Counted from the first letter of the stretch, positions 1-11,260 are shown. The stretch: 64,000 nucleotides of DNA from Pestalotiopsis fici W106-1 (GCF_000516985.1 NW_006917091.1:1688977-1752976), one strand, 5' to 3'. A program made the numbers and translations. The notes: generated from the sequence alone by a model not told the origin.

Positions 1-2767
1 TTGACACAAAAGCCCCGATTTTCTTACCCACCCAATGGACGGACGGACGGACGGGTTGCAGTTTTTTCGTCTTCTTGTTGTCTTGGTTCGACAACCCATC
101 AGCAAAGGTGGATATTGAAGAGAGAGAGATGGAAATGATAAATTTCGGGGCCTTGGCTCGTTTAAGCGCTGATGGTGATGATGATGTGCTGCTCCAGGCG
201 TTTAAGCATATATCGCGTTGGTGTTAGGTTTTTTTAAATGTTGGAAGAAGTGCAGATGGATTCAAGGCTGTATGTACATAACGTATCATCAACAGTAGAC
301 TATCAGCCTGCAGAATTGCCTTGTATGCAGGATTACACTTGTGTGTAGAGGCGTGTGTATGATGTTGCTCAGCCTCCTCACAGGGAAAAAGAATTCTGCG
401 TGCCCCCCCCCGAAATCAGATTGTTTCAAAGGGATCAGCAGAATTGGTGGTGGTGGTTGCTGCAAGAGAAGAAAAGTGGTGTGACGAGATTATTCACAGA
501 AAAAAAAAAAAAAACAAGTCTACATAGACCCTTGTCCCAACAGCCCTACTGCATGTTCGACCGCCAAAGAAATGGCATACATTTTCCCTCTTGGGTTGAA
601 AGCAGTCAAGTCCTTGCAAATCAGTATTTCCCACCATTGGCTGTCAAACAAGAACTTTAAAATCCTTTGTCTCGGGCGTAGTCCCGGCTTGCTTCACATG
701 CAATGAGAGAGAGAGAGAGAGAGAGCATGACGAGCACGAACTTTAAAAAAAAAAAAGAAAAAAGGAATTCAGGATCAGGCTGCGGAACACTCCGCTGTTC
801 TTGTCAGCATAAGAATTCCATGTCTGGTATCGCGCCAACGAGGGCCCCTGTAGAGACCCTTGCCAAAATGCTTTCAGACTGCCAATCACATCTTTTTGGT
901 ACTTTTAGGCTTGTGCATCGCTAGTTCAGGTGCTCCATAAGCTTATGCATATCCAGGCGGGTCCTTGGGCTCTTGTGTATTTTTGGCTTTCTCCTCTCTC
1001 CCTCTCTCTTCTTGTCCCTATTCAATCTCGACATAGATACATGATGGCATGACGAGTAGAACAAATGATTGAAACTTGAATATCGCTGGTGTCTTTGCAA
1101 TTTATTAATACAGCAGTAGTCGTATGTATATATGTATGTAGGTCCTTTACCCGTCCTAGGCCGCGATCGTGAATCTTTGTCTACTCAGCTTTAATCCGGT
1201 TGTCGTCAGCACTTGACCTAGGACGGCGGACGGGAGTTCTCTTGTTGGCTTAGTGATTACGTCTGCGCATCTTGACGGACTGTGGGGGGTGCAAGGGAAA
1301 GGGATATGTATGTACATATCATATATATGTACATCTCAGTGGATGCGTTCAAGTTGGGAGGGGGGTACGTCTGCGGCACAGTTCATAGTCTTGTGTGTAG
1401 AGGCGATGATCATCGAGATGATGTGATAAAGGGCGGCCGCGTTTCTTCTCATGTCTCATCTTGGAGCAGTCCATGTCGCCTCGCCTTGTTCAAGTTGCTT
1501 GCAAAGGAATAATACCAACATGTTTTCTTTGGGGGACCTTTTTGTTTCCTCAATGGCAAGCCGATTTCAGGGAATAAACGGCTGGCTGAACATGTTTCCT
1601 CGTCTGAACCTACACGCTATGTACTATATCTTTGGGACGAATAGGCTGTCAACCTACCAGTGCCTAGCGTACCGTAGTAGCCATAATTTAAAAAAGCCAG
1701 CCGCATGCAGACGAGAATAGAAATTATAGTGCCGAGCCAAGAAAGAAAAACCCCACAAGTCGTTTCCTCTCCTCTGGGTACTGTGCTACCCTTCGGCCCC
1801 AATTAGCCATTCATGTACTCTAGTAGCGCCCGTCCAATCCTCACCACCATGGACCGACACACGGCAATCGTATGGTCTTGAACCTCTCATAATCCGAGCC
1901 AAACCACCGCAGAGGCCGATTGGACGGCCCATGGCTGCAAGACAGCGGTGCCACACACAGCCTGCAGAAAGGAAGAGAGAGAGACAAACCAGAGAGCGAC
2001 GGCCCTCGGCCGTCGCTTGGGGGGATGTGTAGGACAAGCGAGGCTTTTACCGTATGTATCCTCTTGTTGATCTGATCTGATCCATTGAAGGTAGGCTGGG
2101 CGCTACTCAAAGGAGCTGAATGCTGACAGCCAGCGGGTTGCGCGAAGGATTCACAGGTGGTGGGCCTGGTACCAGGGGATAGATAGTATTGGCCCCCTCG
2201 TCCCACTTCTTTTTTGTACTGGGCTCCTCTTGTTGTCTGTAAGCTCTGGATACTGTGTGTGTGACATGTGTGTGTGTGTCTGTTAGTTGGGCAGATCCTA
2301 GGTGGGATCGTTTCCAATCTTCTTTCTTTCCTTTGAGATTTCCGTTTGCTTGCAATTCTATTGCTTCATTTTTTGGCTCTTTTTCCCGGAAACCTTATTT
2401 TAGCCTGGGCGTTTTCTAAGACTCACTTGTTGCTGCCCGTGACGAGCAGATGCCAAGGGAGAGGGTTGCACGGGGGCCAACTATACAGCCTCTCTACCCG
2501 TCGGTGCTGCTCTTCGCAGATTCACCGTGAAAAGTTGTACGACCACATCGAAAACAGCCTAAGCAATTCCGATATTCCGATCTAGGAAGGACAATATCCA
2601 AAGTGAGAGACGCGGGGTTCCGAGAAAAGAAAAAGGGAAAAGATTTCAGTGCAAACATTTACATCCATTCAATCGCCTCCAGCAATAGGGCCCGCGTTAC
2701 CCACAATACGTACATGTTTCAACGTGCTCGACGATAGTAACGGCATTTGGGAGAATATCAAACCGAA
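1..2767. other. intergenic, no gene recognised
   Basis: No reading frame here looks like protein: the longer ones are low-complexity and lie opposite each other. The stretch holds a short GGAC-type repeat near 37-55, poly(A) runs near 500 and 750, a GA run at 704-724 and a TG-rich run near 2250-2282. It probably contains the untranslated ends and promoters of a gene to the left and of the surface-protein gene that starts at 2768. Confidence 0.5.
704..724. repeat. GA dinucleotide microsatellite
   Basis: About ten uninterrupted GA units, visible directly. It is followed some 20 bases later by an A-rich run. Confidence 0.85.
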
Positions 2768-4362
2768 ATGCGCATACATGTTACATCAGCAGGGCTAGCT
2801 GCCTTTCTAATGAGTGTTGCAAGGGCGAAAGGCGAAGATGCGAATTCCGAGTCCCAATCGACGAGTGCAGTAGACCTAATCATCAATTTTACGTACTCTG
2901 ACGCGCGGTGGAACTCGACTCGCACTTTTGACAACAGTTACCAACTGGAATTTACAAAGGGGACAGATACACAGGTCAGAAACGCAAGTCTATGGAGATA
3001 CGACCCAGCAAGTAAGACAGGAGACGTTATATCGACCTACCCCCAAGAAAAGGGCCAGTTTGGAGGAGACGGTGGAAATTCAAAGCAAAGGCGAAGCAGT
3101 GCTGGAGACGTTTCAATTGCCGGTAAGATGAACAGATGCTTGCAACGGGCCTACGCAGTTGTTTTGGCCCTACGTTTTCAGTACGATAATGGATCAACTA
3201 ACATGGGACATGTTATGCAGGCAATTTCGCTGAAAGTGACAAGGGGTCAATTACCTTGACAACAGGAACAACAGAGAGTACTAATGAATATCTAGACACG
3301 CCTTTATTTCTCCAACTAGACTGGCAGAGTACGGATGGAGTGACACAAGGCCAGAGCTATAGTCGCTACTTTGCAATGAATGATGGAGAAAGCAGTGGTG
3401 ATGACACCACCAGCAGCGATTTCCTCGAGAGAGAGGCGAGCACCACTGCTGCGTTTCCAGAGTGCTCGGGCGTTGCTTGTTCAACGTCGGGGCCGAACCA
3501 GCCGACGAGCACTGCGCAGACAGTGAGCCCAAGCGCCGTCTCCTCCTCGACCAGCAGCAGCGCGAGCTCGAGCGCCACCACCTCGGCCGCCGCAGCAGCG
3601 AGCGCGGGATCCAGCGGACTCTCGACGGCCGCCACCATTGGAATAGCAGTAGCCTGCGGCGTCGTAGGCCTCGCCCTCATTGGTGCCGGCATCTGGTTCC
3701 TGTGCTGCTTCCGGCGGCGGCGCAACGGCACCGGCCACTCGGCCCTCGCCCAGCAAAACGGCAGCTACATGTCCGACGGCCTGGTGGGCGGCGGCATGCG
3801 CAGCGACAAGGAGCTCCCGCACGTCACCGACAGCCCCCAGTCGACATTTGCTCCGACCCGGGGCCTGCGGGACTCGATGAGCAGTACCGTCATGGTGGGA
3901 GCGGGCACGGGACTCATGAACAGTGGCGGCGGTAATGATCACCATCACCACCAACAGCAGCTGCAGCAACAACAACAAGCCATTCACCACCATCAACACG
4001 CCGCACACGGAGGCAGCGTCGTCATGGATGACGATGACACGTATGCGCCGTACCGGGACCACACGCCCCCGCCCGCCGTCTACGCGAGCCACGACGGGGC
4101 CACGGCCGCGTCCACGGGCAGCCAGACGAGTCTGCCGGCTTCGTTGCAGCACCACGCCAGAAGCCCCACCCCGCCCATAAGCTCACGGTACGCGCACCTC
4201 GTGGAGGAGGGCATGACGGACGAGGAGATTCGGCGGCTGGAGGAGGAGGAGCGGGCGCTCGACGTGGCTATTGAGGATGCTGGCCGGTCGAGTCGTTGTC
4301 AGAGCTATTGCCAACAACAACAACAACTACAGCAACAACAACAACAAGGCAGAGCGCAATGA
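2768..4362 (+). CDS. Mid2-like single-pass cell-surface protein
   Basis: Two exons, 2768-3122 and 3221-4362, joined in phase 1; 498 residues. The intron has GTAAGA, a CTAAC branch sequence and CAG. I start at 2768 because the first ATG opens a signal peptide (MRIHVTSAGLAAFLMSVARA). The ectodomain of about 130 residues carries NFT, NST and NAS sequons and is followed by a long Ser/Thr/Ala-rich mucin-like stretch. One transmembrane helix lies at about 254-282, ending in a Cys-Cys-Phe-Arg-Arg-Arg-Arg stop-transfer motif. The cytosolic tail is rich in His and Gln (a mixed His/Gln tract mid-tail and a poly-Gln C-terminus). This architecture is that of Mid2/Wsc-type wall-stress sensors and of many fungal SKG6/Mid2-like proteins, but there is no WSC cysteine domain. 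Role in wall sensing is inference. Confidence 0.85.
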
Positions 4363-5019
4363 GGTTGAGCAAAATGGGTGGACTTGGCATTGCTTTTGTT
4401 TGGTATACGTCTTTTTTTTTCTGAAACAGGGTGAAATTATTTGTAAAAGTGGTGGAGAGCTGATAGTTGGAATAAATGCGAAGTGCTTTTTTGCGTACCT
4501 GACTAGCGCACATACCTCGAGAGGTGAGATGTTCCCAGTCTCTTGGTTATTTGATCACTTTTCCGTCGTTGGAATCGCTGGCATGTTTCGGGGAGGTCTA
4601 TTATGTTTCGTGATATCCCATACATCTCTTGTTACCCATTACACTTGTTAGAATGCGACCAGTTTCGTAGCTCGTCGTTTCAATATCACGTCTAGATAAT
4701 GTCTTTTGTTTATATCACAACATTTTGTTTCTCCAACATTTCAATGTCTGGGTTTTAACAATGCTCATTGCTCGTGTCTCGACTCGAAAATGTCGAGTTT
4801 AACTCATATTGATGGAATTTGACCTGCTTACTTACACCAATAACGCCGAGGACCCAGTCCAGTACAGCAGGCTGACGGAATTCAATACCTAATGCCGCCC
4901 GGTATGCCGTTTGATAATACACGCCGTCAAGATATCCATGGTATATCGTGACAATTGTCGAGATGCCATTTATTTCGGTCTTCTCTTTATAATCCTGATT
5001 CAAGCCCCTGGCTCTGTAA
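4363..5019. other. 3' ends of two convergent genes
   Basis: Spacer between the stop codons of the surface-protein gene (+) and TVP23 (-). A 140-codon open frame on the minus strand here is the out-of-frame continuation of the last TVP23 exon, so it is not a gene. Confidence 0.6.
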
Positions 5020-5932
5020 TCACCTGCCAAAACTGAACAAGCGACCAGCCATGTTGCTAGCAATACTTCCAGCCAGATTGCCGCCATAGAACGCGCTGCC
5101 AGCCATGTTGGAGGCCTGGCTAAATTTGTCGCATCGTGAAAAGGCCAGTGTGTTTGTGACTGTGAGGACGAGGGCAATGGCTAAGGAAACAGTCAAGTCA
5201 GTACATGGATAGAAATAAAGTTTGACAATACACTGAGCAAGACGATTTTTGGGCGCTCTTGGGACAGGGAGCTATGCGTGTAGTGTGGCCGGAGCCAGAG
5301 TAACTCACCAACAAGTGGCAGCCAGATGAACTTGAGTCTGATCAAGGCCAGGATAGCCAAGGCAACCCAGAGTAGAGGCTGAGCGTACATGGCGAGCCAG
5401 AAGAAGCGGCTATCGGTGGCGTTGATGGTCTTGGTGCCGGGCTCGCTGCTCTCAAACACCCAGTGGCTGTCGCCCGAGCTCGGGTCAACCTCGTTCCACC
5501 AGCGCAGGCCGACGAGGCGGCGCCCGGCAATGTTCTTGAGGTAGTAAAAGTCGGCCGCGAGCAGGAGAATCGTAATGATGAAGATCATGACCAGGTTGTC
5601 GATAAAGAGCATGCCGAAGAGGTAGACGAGGAGAGAGGCTATATGGTGCGCGCAACATGTTAGCTGGTTCTGGGTTGTGCAGTTGCTCCCTCCTCTATTT
5701 CCATTTTATGGGCATATCCCTCCTCCAATGTATAGATTTCATGTGTTAAAACCCCCCTCTCCAGTGCGCCATGACTTTCAGCGCCATTGGCCGACTGGGA
5801 GCTGGCTCTAGCAAATGTGTTGACATGGGCTCGTTACGTACAGATGCGGAAGCCGAGAAAGAACAAGAGCGTAATCGGGTGGGAGCTAAGGCGCCAGCTC
5901 AGAGAGCCCGCCTGAGGTTGCGATGATTCCAT
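5020..5932 (-). CDS. TVP23: TVP23, Golgi membrane protein (DUF846)
   Basis: Three exons on the minus strand: 5842-5932, 5309-5638, 5020-5180 (phases 1 and 1); 193 residues, the usual length of the family. The protein has about four hydrophobic segments and the family hallmarks: [25 protein letters not shown], a [13 protein letters not shown] motif, and a C-terminal [11 protein letters not shown] followed by a Gly/Ser/Ala-rich tail. In yeast TVP23 sits in late-Golgi membranes with Yip-family proteins and supports vesicle traffic. The short first exon ends in [10 protein letters not shown], the conserved start of the first membrane segment, which supports the chosen ATG. Identification is firm; the exact role in this fungus is inferred from yeast. 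Confidence 0.95.
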
Positions 5933-6662
5933 GGCGAGCTTGTGCTGTTGCGTGTCGGGTCCCAGCTCAAAGTGTGTGGGTGTTGTGTTGTTGGAAGTTG
6001 TCCTGAATATGAATGAAGCTTTTGGGAGCTGCCTGTAGGTCGATGGGATGCTACGTACTTTCGGAGTACGTAGTACTCAGCCACCTAGCGTAGAGACAGG
6101 TAAGCTGTCCACTCTGGGCTGCTTGGCTCGAGAGCAGGGGTCCATATTGCTAAAGCGGGAGCTTGGCCGGCCCGCTTGGCATCAATACAGCTGCTGACAG
6201 GCCGCCACGCTCCTCGTTCATCATCTACTTTCTGCTCATGGCCGACGACGATGATTCAATCCATATACAGCCGAGAAGTCTACAGCGACTCGGAGAATCT
6301 AGACATCAGGTGACAATAAAGAAGGCGAGCCGAATCTCCGTTTAGACGAGTCACAAGCATGCCTTGCACAATGTTGCTTGTTCCCTACATTACCCATGAC
6401 TACAATGAATCCTTGGTGTTTGTGCTTTTCCAAAGCCTTGTTTGATACAATGCCAGTGTTGAATGACCTTGTATTGTATTGTAGTATACAATGAGCATTG
6501 TTTCAATGGCGTCCCACACTTATTTAAGCCAAGAGCACATCTCACCATTCGGACCAGAAGATGAAAACACTTGACTGAAATTCAAACACAAACGCGACTA
6601 GTTCTTGGCTTCTATTGCCCAAGGAGAAAATATCTCTCCAAGTTCAGTAGATAGTAGCCAAG
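5933..6662. other. divergent promoter region
   Basis: Separates TVP23 (-) from the small two-CxxC gene (+). No coding potential seen. It should hold both promoters; a TTATTTAAG A/T-rich box near 6520 may serve the rightward gene, but it is weak. Confidence 0.4.
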
Positions 6663-7100
6663 ATGTGTCGATACACGGATGTGCGATACAGATGCTTTGG
6701 CTGTGGTAAGCACGACGAGCACAACGCCAAGACGACCAGGCATCTGTGTTCCTGGGCCAAATGGAAGAGCTGGGGCTCACCAGATCCCATCAACTTTTGG
6801 GGTAAGTTTTGCCAGGTCAACCACGATGTCGAGTACCAGCGGGGCGATGACCTATGCACGAAATGCCAGGAGCACCGTGAGGAGAGGAGTGGCTTGTTTG
6901 CCGAGATCTTTTGGACCATTGCCAATGAGAAAAAGTCCAAGACTTGGAGTCAGTTTCTCCCCATGGCCTTCAGTGGCTTCAAGCGTAGCCCATGGGACTT
7001 GTGGATCTTTGTCATGGAGATTCTCGAGGACCCTTTGGCCGCGTTTGCTCGCATTCGTTTGCCTGGGATACGTTTAATAGTGAAGGCCAAGTCACAATGA
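6663..7100 (+). CDS. small cysteine-containing protein of unknown function
   Basis: Single exon, 145 residues, starting at AAGATG. No signal peptide or membrane segment is evident. The N-terminal half has a YRCFGCGKHDEH motif (CxxC), a single Cys near residues 28-32, another in GKFCQVNHDVEY, and a second CxxC in DDLCTKCQEHRE. The order CxxC...C...C...CxxC suggests a small metal-binding knot. The C-terminal half is basic and aromatic and ends in RLIVKAKSQ. I do not recognise the family. The spaced Cys pairs and normal codon use argue that it is real; metal binding is inference. Confidence 0.65.
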   Translation: MCRYTDVRYRCFGCGKHDEHNAKTTRHLCSWAKWKSWGSPDPINFWGKFCQVNHDVEYQRGDDLCTKCQEHREERSGLFAEIFWTIANEKKSKTWSQFLPMAFSGFKRSPWDLWIFVMEILEDPLAAFARIRLPGIRLIVKAKSQ

Positions 7101-7445
7101 CATGGCAAGATGGATGCTTGCTGTAATATTGAAAAATACATATTTAGTTTACTAGAAAGGCTTAATATAACAAGGCAAATTGTTTTGGACAAGTTGAATA
7201 TGAAAAGAGTGTTGCCAACATAGTAAGTACTTTGCTTTGGAATGTTGCACTTGAAAGACCTCCGCAAAAAGCGAAGGCTGATATGACATATATCTTAAAA
7301 GCATCAATTATAATTTATCATGCGGCAATTAAAGCGAATGTAACAAAAGAACAATCAATGGAATAGGCAATTGAAATACTAAAGGGTGTTGAAATAAGTA
7401 GATTGAGTCGCGGTCCTTGACATACCGCACTAAATGGTCTATGGT

Positions 7446-7512
7446 CGCGCCTTCCCGGGGATCGAACCAACATCCGCAACATTATAGTCCGCCACAATTG
7501 ATCATAATGCGC
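7446..7512 (-). pseudogene. tRNA-like relic
   Basis: On the minus strand a perfect B-box/T-loop (GGTTCGATCCC) is preceded by an A-box-like TGATCAATTGTGG and a seven-base CTATAAT loop at the expected place. The outer ends (GCGCATT and AAGGCGC) pair at six of seven positions. The T-stem and anticodon stem do not pair properly and the total, 67 bases, is short. I read it as a decayed tRNA; amino acid not assignable. Confidence 0.3.
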
Positions 7513-7580
7513 AAAACAACAGACTTGAAACATGATATACAATAAGAATCGAAAATACATCAGCAAACCCGCCAAAAATA

Positions 7581-7722
7581 CGACACCTGTGTGATTCGAA
7601 CACACGCTCCCGAAGGAAATGCCTAGCACTATTTATTGCACAGGCCTCACGCTCCCGAAGGAAGTTAGAGGTTTTGCTTGTAAAATAGCAGGGCATCGCG
7701 TTAACCACTCCGCCAAAGTGCC
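7581..7722 (-). tRNA. tRNA-Ser(GCU) with a 61-nt intron
   Basis: Reading the minus strand: acceptor GGCACTT pairs with AGGTGTC (two G-U pairs), D-arm GCGGAGTGGTTAACGC, anticodon stem ATGCC/GGCAT, loop CTGCTA with anticodon GCT, a 61-nt intron placed one base after the anticodon, a 13-nt class II variable arm (TTCCTTCGGGAGC), T-arm GTGTG-TTCGAAT-CACAC, and discriminator G. The long variable arm and anticodon fit serine (AGC/AGU codons). A run of five T follows, as expected for an RNA polymerase III terminator. The intron contains a second copy of the variable-arm sequence. Confidence 0.8.
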
Positions 7723-8216
7723 TGGTTGCTTGATGAGATTTTTTGTCACTAATGTAAATTATAAATGGCATTGCGGGGTTTCAACGAGGCATTGCACGAT
7801 CTCACATTAGGCTTATCCAATCAGTGTATACAATTCAAGATTTGTGGCTGGCTATTAGCTCTGAAAACTGGATCAATTTTGGGGCAGTTCCCGCAGCCAA
7901 AGGGAGAATGTCTAATAAGCTCCACCAATTCCACCCTTGCAATACTGATATGCACAGTATGCATAAGCTTGAAAAGTTTCGATATGAACAAATGGATAAA
8001 ATGCACGACTAAAGGAAGCTGTGCCCAGCGACATTAACCCGCTTGATCTCTTTGTTGTTATTAAAATACTCCAAGCACTGAGATGGGCAGCATAAATTTG
8101 CTCTCTGATCCCATAATGCCATGCCCACACTTTCAATTTCCGCTCAGCCATTGTGCGATTTTCAAGACTTTCCGTCTTTAAACTAAGCGATATTATAACC
8201 GTTAAATCAAGACAAT

Positions 8217-8450
8217 TGAGAGAGAAAGAGAGAGAGAGAAGAAGAGAGAGAGAAAAGAGAGAGAGAGAAGAGAAGAAGAAGAANNNNNNNNNNNNNNNNN
8301 NNNNNNNNNNNNNNNNNNNNNNNNNNNNNNNNNNNNNNNNNNNNNNNNNNNNNNNNNNNNNNNNNNNNNNNNNNNNNNNNNNNGAGAAGAAGAAGAAGAA
8401 GAAGAAGAAGAAGAAGAGAGAGAGAAAAAGAGAGAGAGAAGAAAAAGAGC
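8217..8450. repeat. GA/GAA microsatellite spanning an assembly gap
   Basis: Purine-only GA and GAA units run on both sides of the N block. The apparent open frames across it are artefacts of the repeat. Confidence 0.9.
8284..8383. other. assembly gap of 100 N
   Basis: Exactly 100 N, the conventional placeholder for a gap of unknown size, so the true repeat length is unknown. Confidence 0.98.
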
Positions 8451-9766
8451 TCTGCTATATTCCCTGCGCTCCCTATTGCAATCATCAATATAGATTAGGT
8501 ACTGTTCAGTTGACCCAGCAAGTGAGAATCTCTTGTCGTTCATAGGCACTGATAACAACTCAAGCACTTCTGCACCATGTCGGTAATGGCGAGCTGCTTT
8601 GGGCACAAGCAAATGGCTCAGATGCAGCATCATACGCGTTGGCGAGATTGCCTGGCTCTGACTCCTTGCGATCAAGGGAATTTGTCACATCTGTTCATGG
8701 GATTGTAATGAAGGAGACAGAACAACCTGTGATTCAGTCATGACACAAGCTCCCACTGAACTTTTGCTTCGTGTCCTGCTTTAGAACCTATTTTCGTAGA
8801 CATTTGAATTCTCCGGTGAGCTCACCTGTGTGTCATCAAGATCTGTTGGACAACACACAATGGCGTGGCCATGTTCCTTGCCATCGCAGGGAACCTTGAC
8901 AGCTATCGGGCCATGTGCTGACAATGACAGACCTACAGACCAGGTTACCCGTCAAGATTACATTATTCAAATTCGTGCCGGCTATCCATATTGCTATTGC
9001 GCACTTTGTTTGATAGGTTCATGGCAAACCATATCGTTGGAGGCGAGGTATCTCCCAGACATGGGGGCTTTGTTGGCGACCACGCAGCCAGTCCACTTTC
9101 ACCCAGTTCCTTTTGTGCATGGAAATTAGACATCAAATTGCAAGCATTACTGGACAAAGATGAATGATATCTTTGATGCATACCGAAATCTTTTGAACTT
9201 GATGCAATCCTATATAAAGGTGGTGGTTAGTTGCAGTTGTTTGCTACTTTCATCGAAGTACATACATACTCTTGTAGGTACAACCTCAATCATACCCACA
9301 ACGAGAAAAGCAGATGAAATCACAGTGGCAGGACTTTGATGGGAACATTATGCTATATATTCGAGACATACTGTTCGTGATTGACTCAAAACTGAATGTC
9401 TCAGGTTTTGTACATAATTTTACCTCGTCGGTCCGGCGCCGCGACTTTTCCTTAGTTATCTGCCGTCCTTGAGGTCCTCAAGGTGCCCGTCCAGCCTTGG
9501 AGTCATCAAAAGTAGGGACACTGCAAGTACCTAGGCCTTGGTGACGTATGTGTAGTGTCGGGTTGGTCAAAGTCGTTCTTTCCTTGCCCTCATCTTGGGT
9601 TGAAGGAAAACAACAGCCAAAGCCTCCCGGTCTTCTAGTCCGAGGCCAAACACAATCACACATCACAAAACAACATCATACAGTTCAAACATCATCCTCA
9701 CGATATTCGTACACGTCTATCACCCACCCATGTATGACGAATCATTTGCTATTCATCTGCAACACC
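8451..9766. other. upstream region of the RBR gene
   Basis: No convincing gene. A 99-codon open frame at 8830-9129 has no recognisable features and is opposed by another on the minus strand. The right part carries a TATA-type box and is probably promoter and leader of the RBR gene. Confidence 0.4.
9211..9217 (+). promoter_or_regulatory. TATA-like box
   Basis: TATATAAAGG lies 337 bases before the first in-frame ATG (9548) and 556 before the preferred start (9767) of the RBR gene. Good match to a TATA box; use is not shown. Confidence 0.35.
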
Positions 9767-11260
9767 ATGGAGAAAATTCCTAGTACAGAGGGCGCCTTGT
9801 CTGCCCCAGGCAGACGCCACTACCAATACTCTACCTTGACTGATGCACCAGTCAACATCAATCAAATGGGAAACCCTGTCTGGCTAAACAAGGCTACATT
9901 CCGTCAGCTCGCAGAAGGCGCCCTGAACAACGGTACAACGACTCTGCCCACCGTGTTCACCCAAGAAATGATGGCACTCCAACACAGAATGTTCAATGGC
10001 CTTGTAGCTTTCCACGACATGGCTTTCAATTCTTCGATGCCTTTACCCGACGACATTGTCAGGACTAATATTCATCATCTCCCACTGCTTCCTCCTGCCG
10101 CCGCCGCCATCACCGCCTCTGTACCTCACCCACGTCCTCCGCGGCGTCGTCGTCGTCGTCGTCTTCGTGCCGCTGCTCCTGTATATGATCCTTTAGCGTC
10201 CCCGGGTCCTGTAGAAACAGGAATTCCAGGAGTTCTGGGAAGAAGAGGCAGCTTTGCTACATTTCATGAAGAACCTGGAAGAAGAGGCAGCTTTGCTAGA
10301 ATTTATCAAGAACATGGGGATTTGCCCAAGCTAAAGCATAAGGATTCGGTGAAATCTTCGGCCAAAGACAAAGCTGATGTCGAATGTTCAGTCTGTTTCG
10401 AAGAGACTAAACTCGTTACGTTGGAATGTGGCCACGGCTACTGCCAGCGATGTTTTATCAGAGCATTCGAAGTGGCGGTGAAAGACGAATCTAGATTCCC
10501 TCCAAGATGCTGCAGCACGCCTATACCGTTGAAGGGAAACGAATCGTTGATCAGTGTTGAACTAGCACAGGCTTATCGTCGAAAAGAAGTCGAGCACAGC
10601 ACTCTTGATCGAACGTATTGCCATAATCCCCGTTGCTCCCAATTCACCTTCCCACAGAATTCGGGTCACTGTGATTTTTGTGACGAGGACACGTGCGTCG
10701 CGTGTAAAGGGGCAGCACACAAAGGCGATTGTCCAAAGGATGAGGAAATGGAACAGATTTTGGAAATAGGCAGGGTAATGAACTGGGTGCGCTGCCCGGA
10801 TTGTCGGATCATGATTGAGCGGACTTGGGGATGCCCGGAAATGAAGTGAGTCTGCATACCCTGTCCATGACCATTGAAATGTTTTGTTAATTTCTTGCAG
10901 GTGTCGGTGCGGGTGTAATTTCTATTATTATTGCCTCCTACATCCAACTTTGTGCGTTTGCGAGAGTCCTAGGTGGGTAATTCGAGAAAGTCCCGAGACA
11001 GTAAATGGCTTCTATATAGGCAGGGACACAACCAGGATTGGCAGTAGTGGCAGGGGCTCGATCTTCGGCGACGCTCCGAGCAAAACCTAACAATTCAATC
11101 CAAACAACTGGACCGGCAAAGGCGGCAGCAGCAGCAGGAACAATACCTCCCCGACAACTCATCAAACAACCAGAAAAGTGGGAGGAATATCACGCCCCAA
11201 TCAATCGGTCTACTGAAAGTCTCAGGTGCGACCATGTGTGAATTCGATTTGACGGATTAA
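9767..11260 (+). CDS. RBR (RING1-IBR-RING2) E3 ubiquitin ligase
   Basis: RING1 starts at about residue 207 (CSVCFE...CGHGYCQRCF), the IBR follows (YCHNPRCSQF, CDFCDEDTCVACKG), and RING2 runs CPDCRIMIERTWGCPEMKCR then CGCNFYYYC across an intron; the expected catalytic Cys is C356 in WGCPEMK. RBR ligases accept ubiquitin on RING2 before transfer to a substrate. The N-terminal half is unusual: a nine-residue poly-Arg run at about 126-134 and two copies of GRRGSFA. Exon 1 is 9767-10845 and exon 2 starts at 10901. My preferred model ends exon 2 at 10976 (GTAATT) and adds 11054-11260, giving a Gln-rich tail and 453 residues; without the second intron the frame stops at 11090 (422 residues). Start at 9767 has a good Kozak context; in-frame ATGs at 9734 and 9548 are alternatives. 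RBR identity is firm, the 3' end is not. Confidence 0.75.

Noticed and set aside
1841..2317. 158-codon minus-strand open frame
   Set aside because: Low complexity, rich in Ser/Pro/His from TG repeats, and overlapped by other equally long frames.
3481..4155. Long minus-strand frame opposite the surface-protein gene
   Set aside because: Shadow of GC-rich Ser/Ala codons; Arg/Gly/Val-rich without features, while the plus-strand protein has signal peptide and membrane helix.
4755..5177. 140-codon minus-strand open frame
   Set aside because: It overlaps the last TVP23 exon in another phase; the spliced TVP23 frame gives the family's conserved end.
8153..8675. Open frames through the N block on both strands
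   Set aside because: They consist of repeat-coded Lys/Arg/Glu or Ser/Leu and unknown residues.
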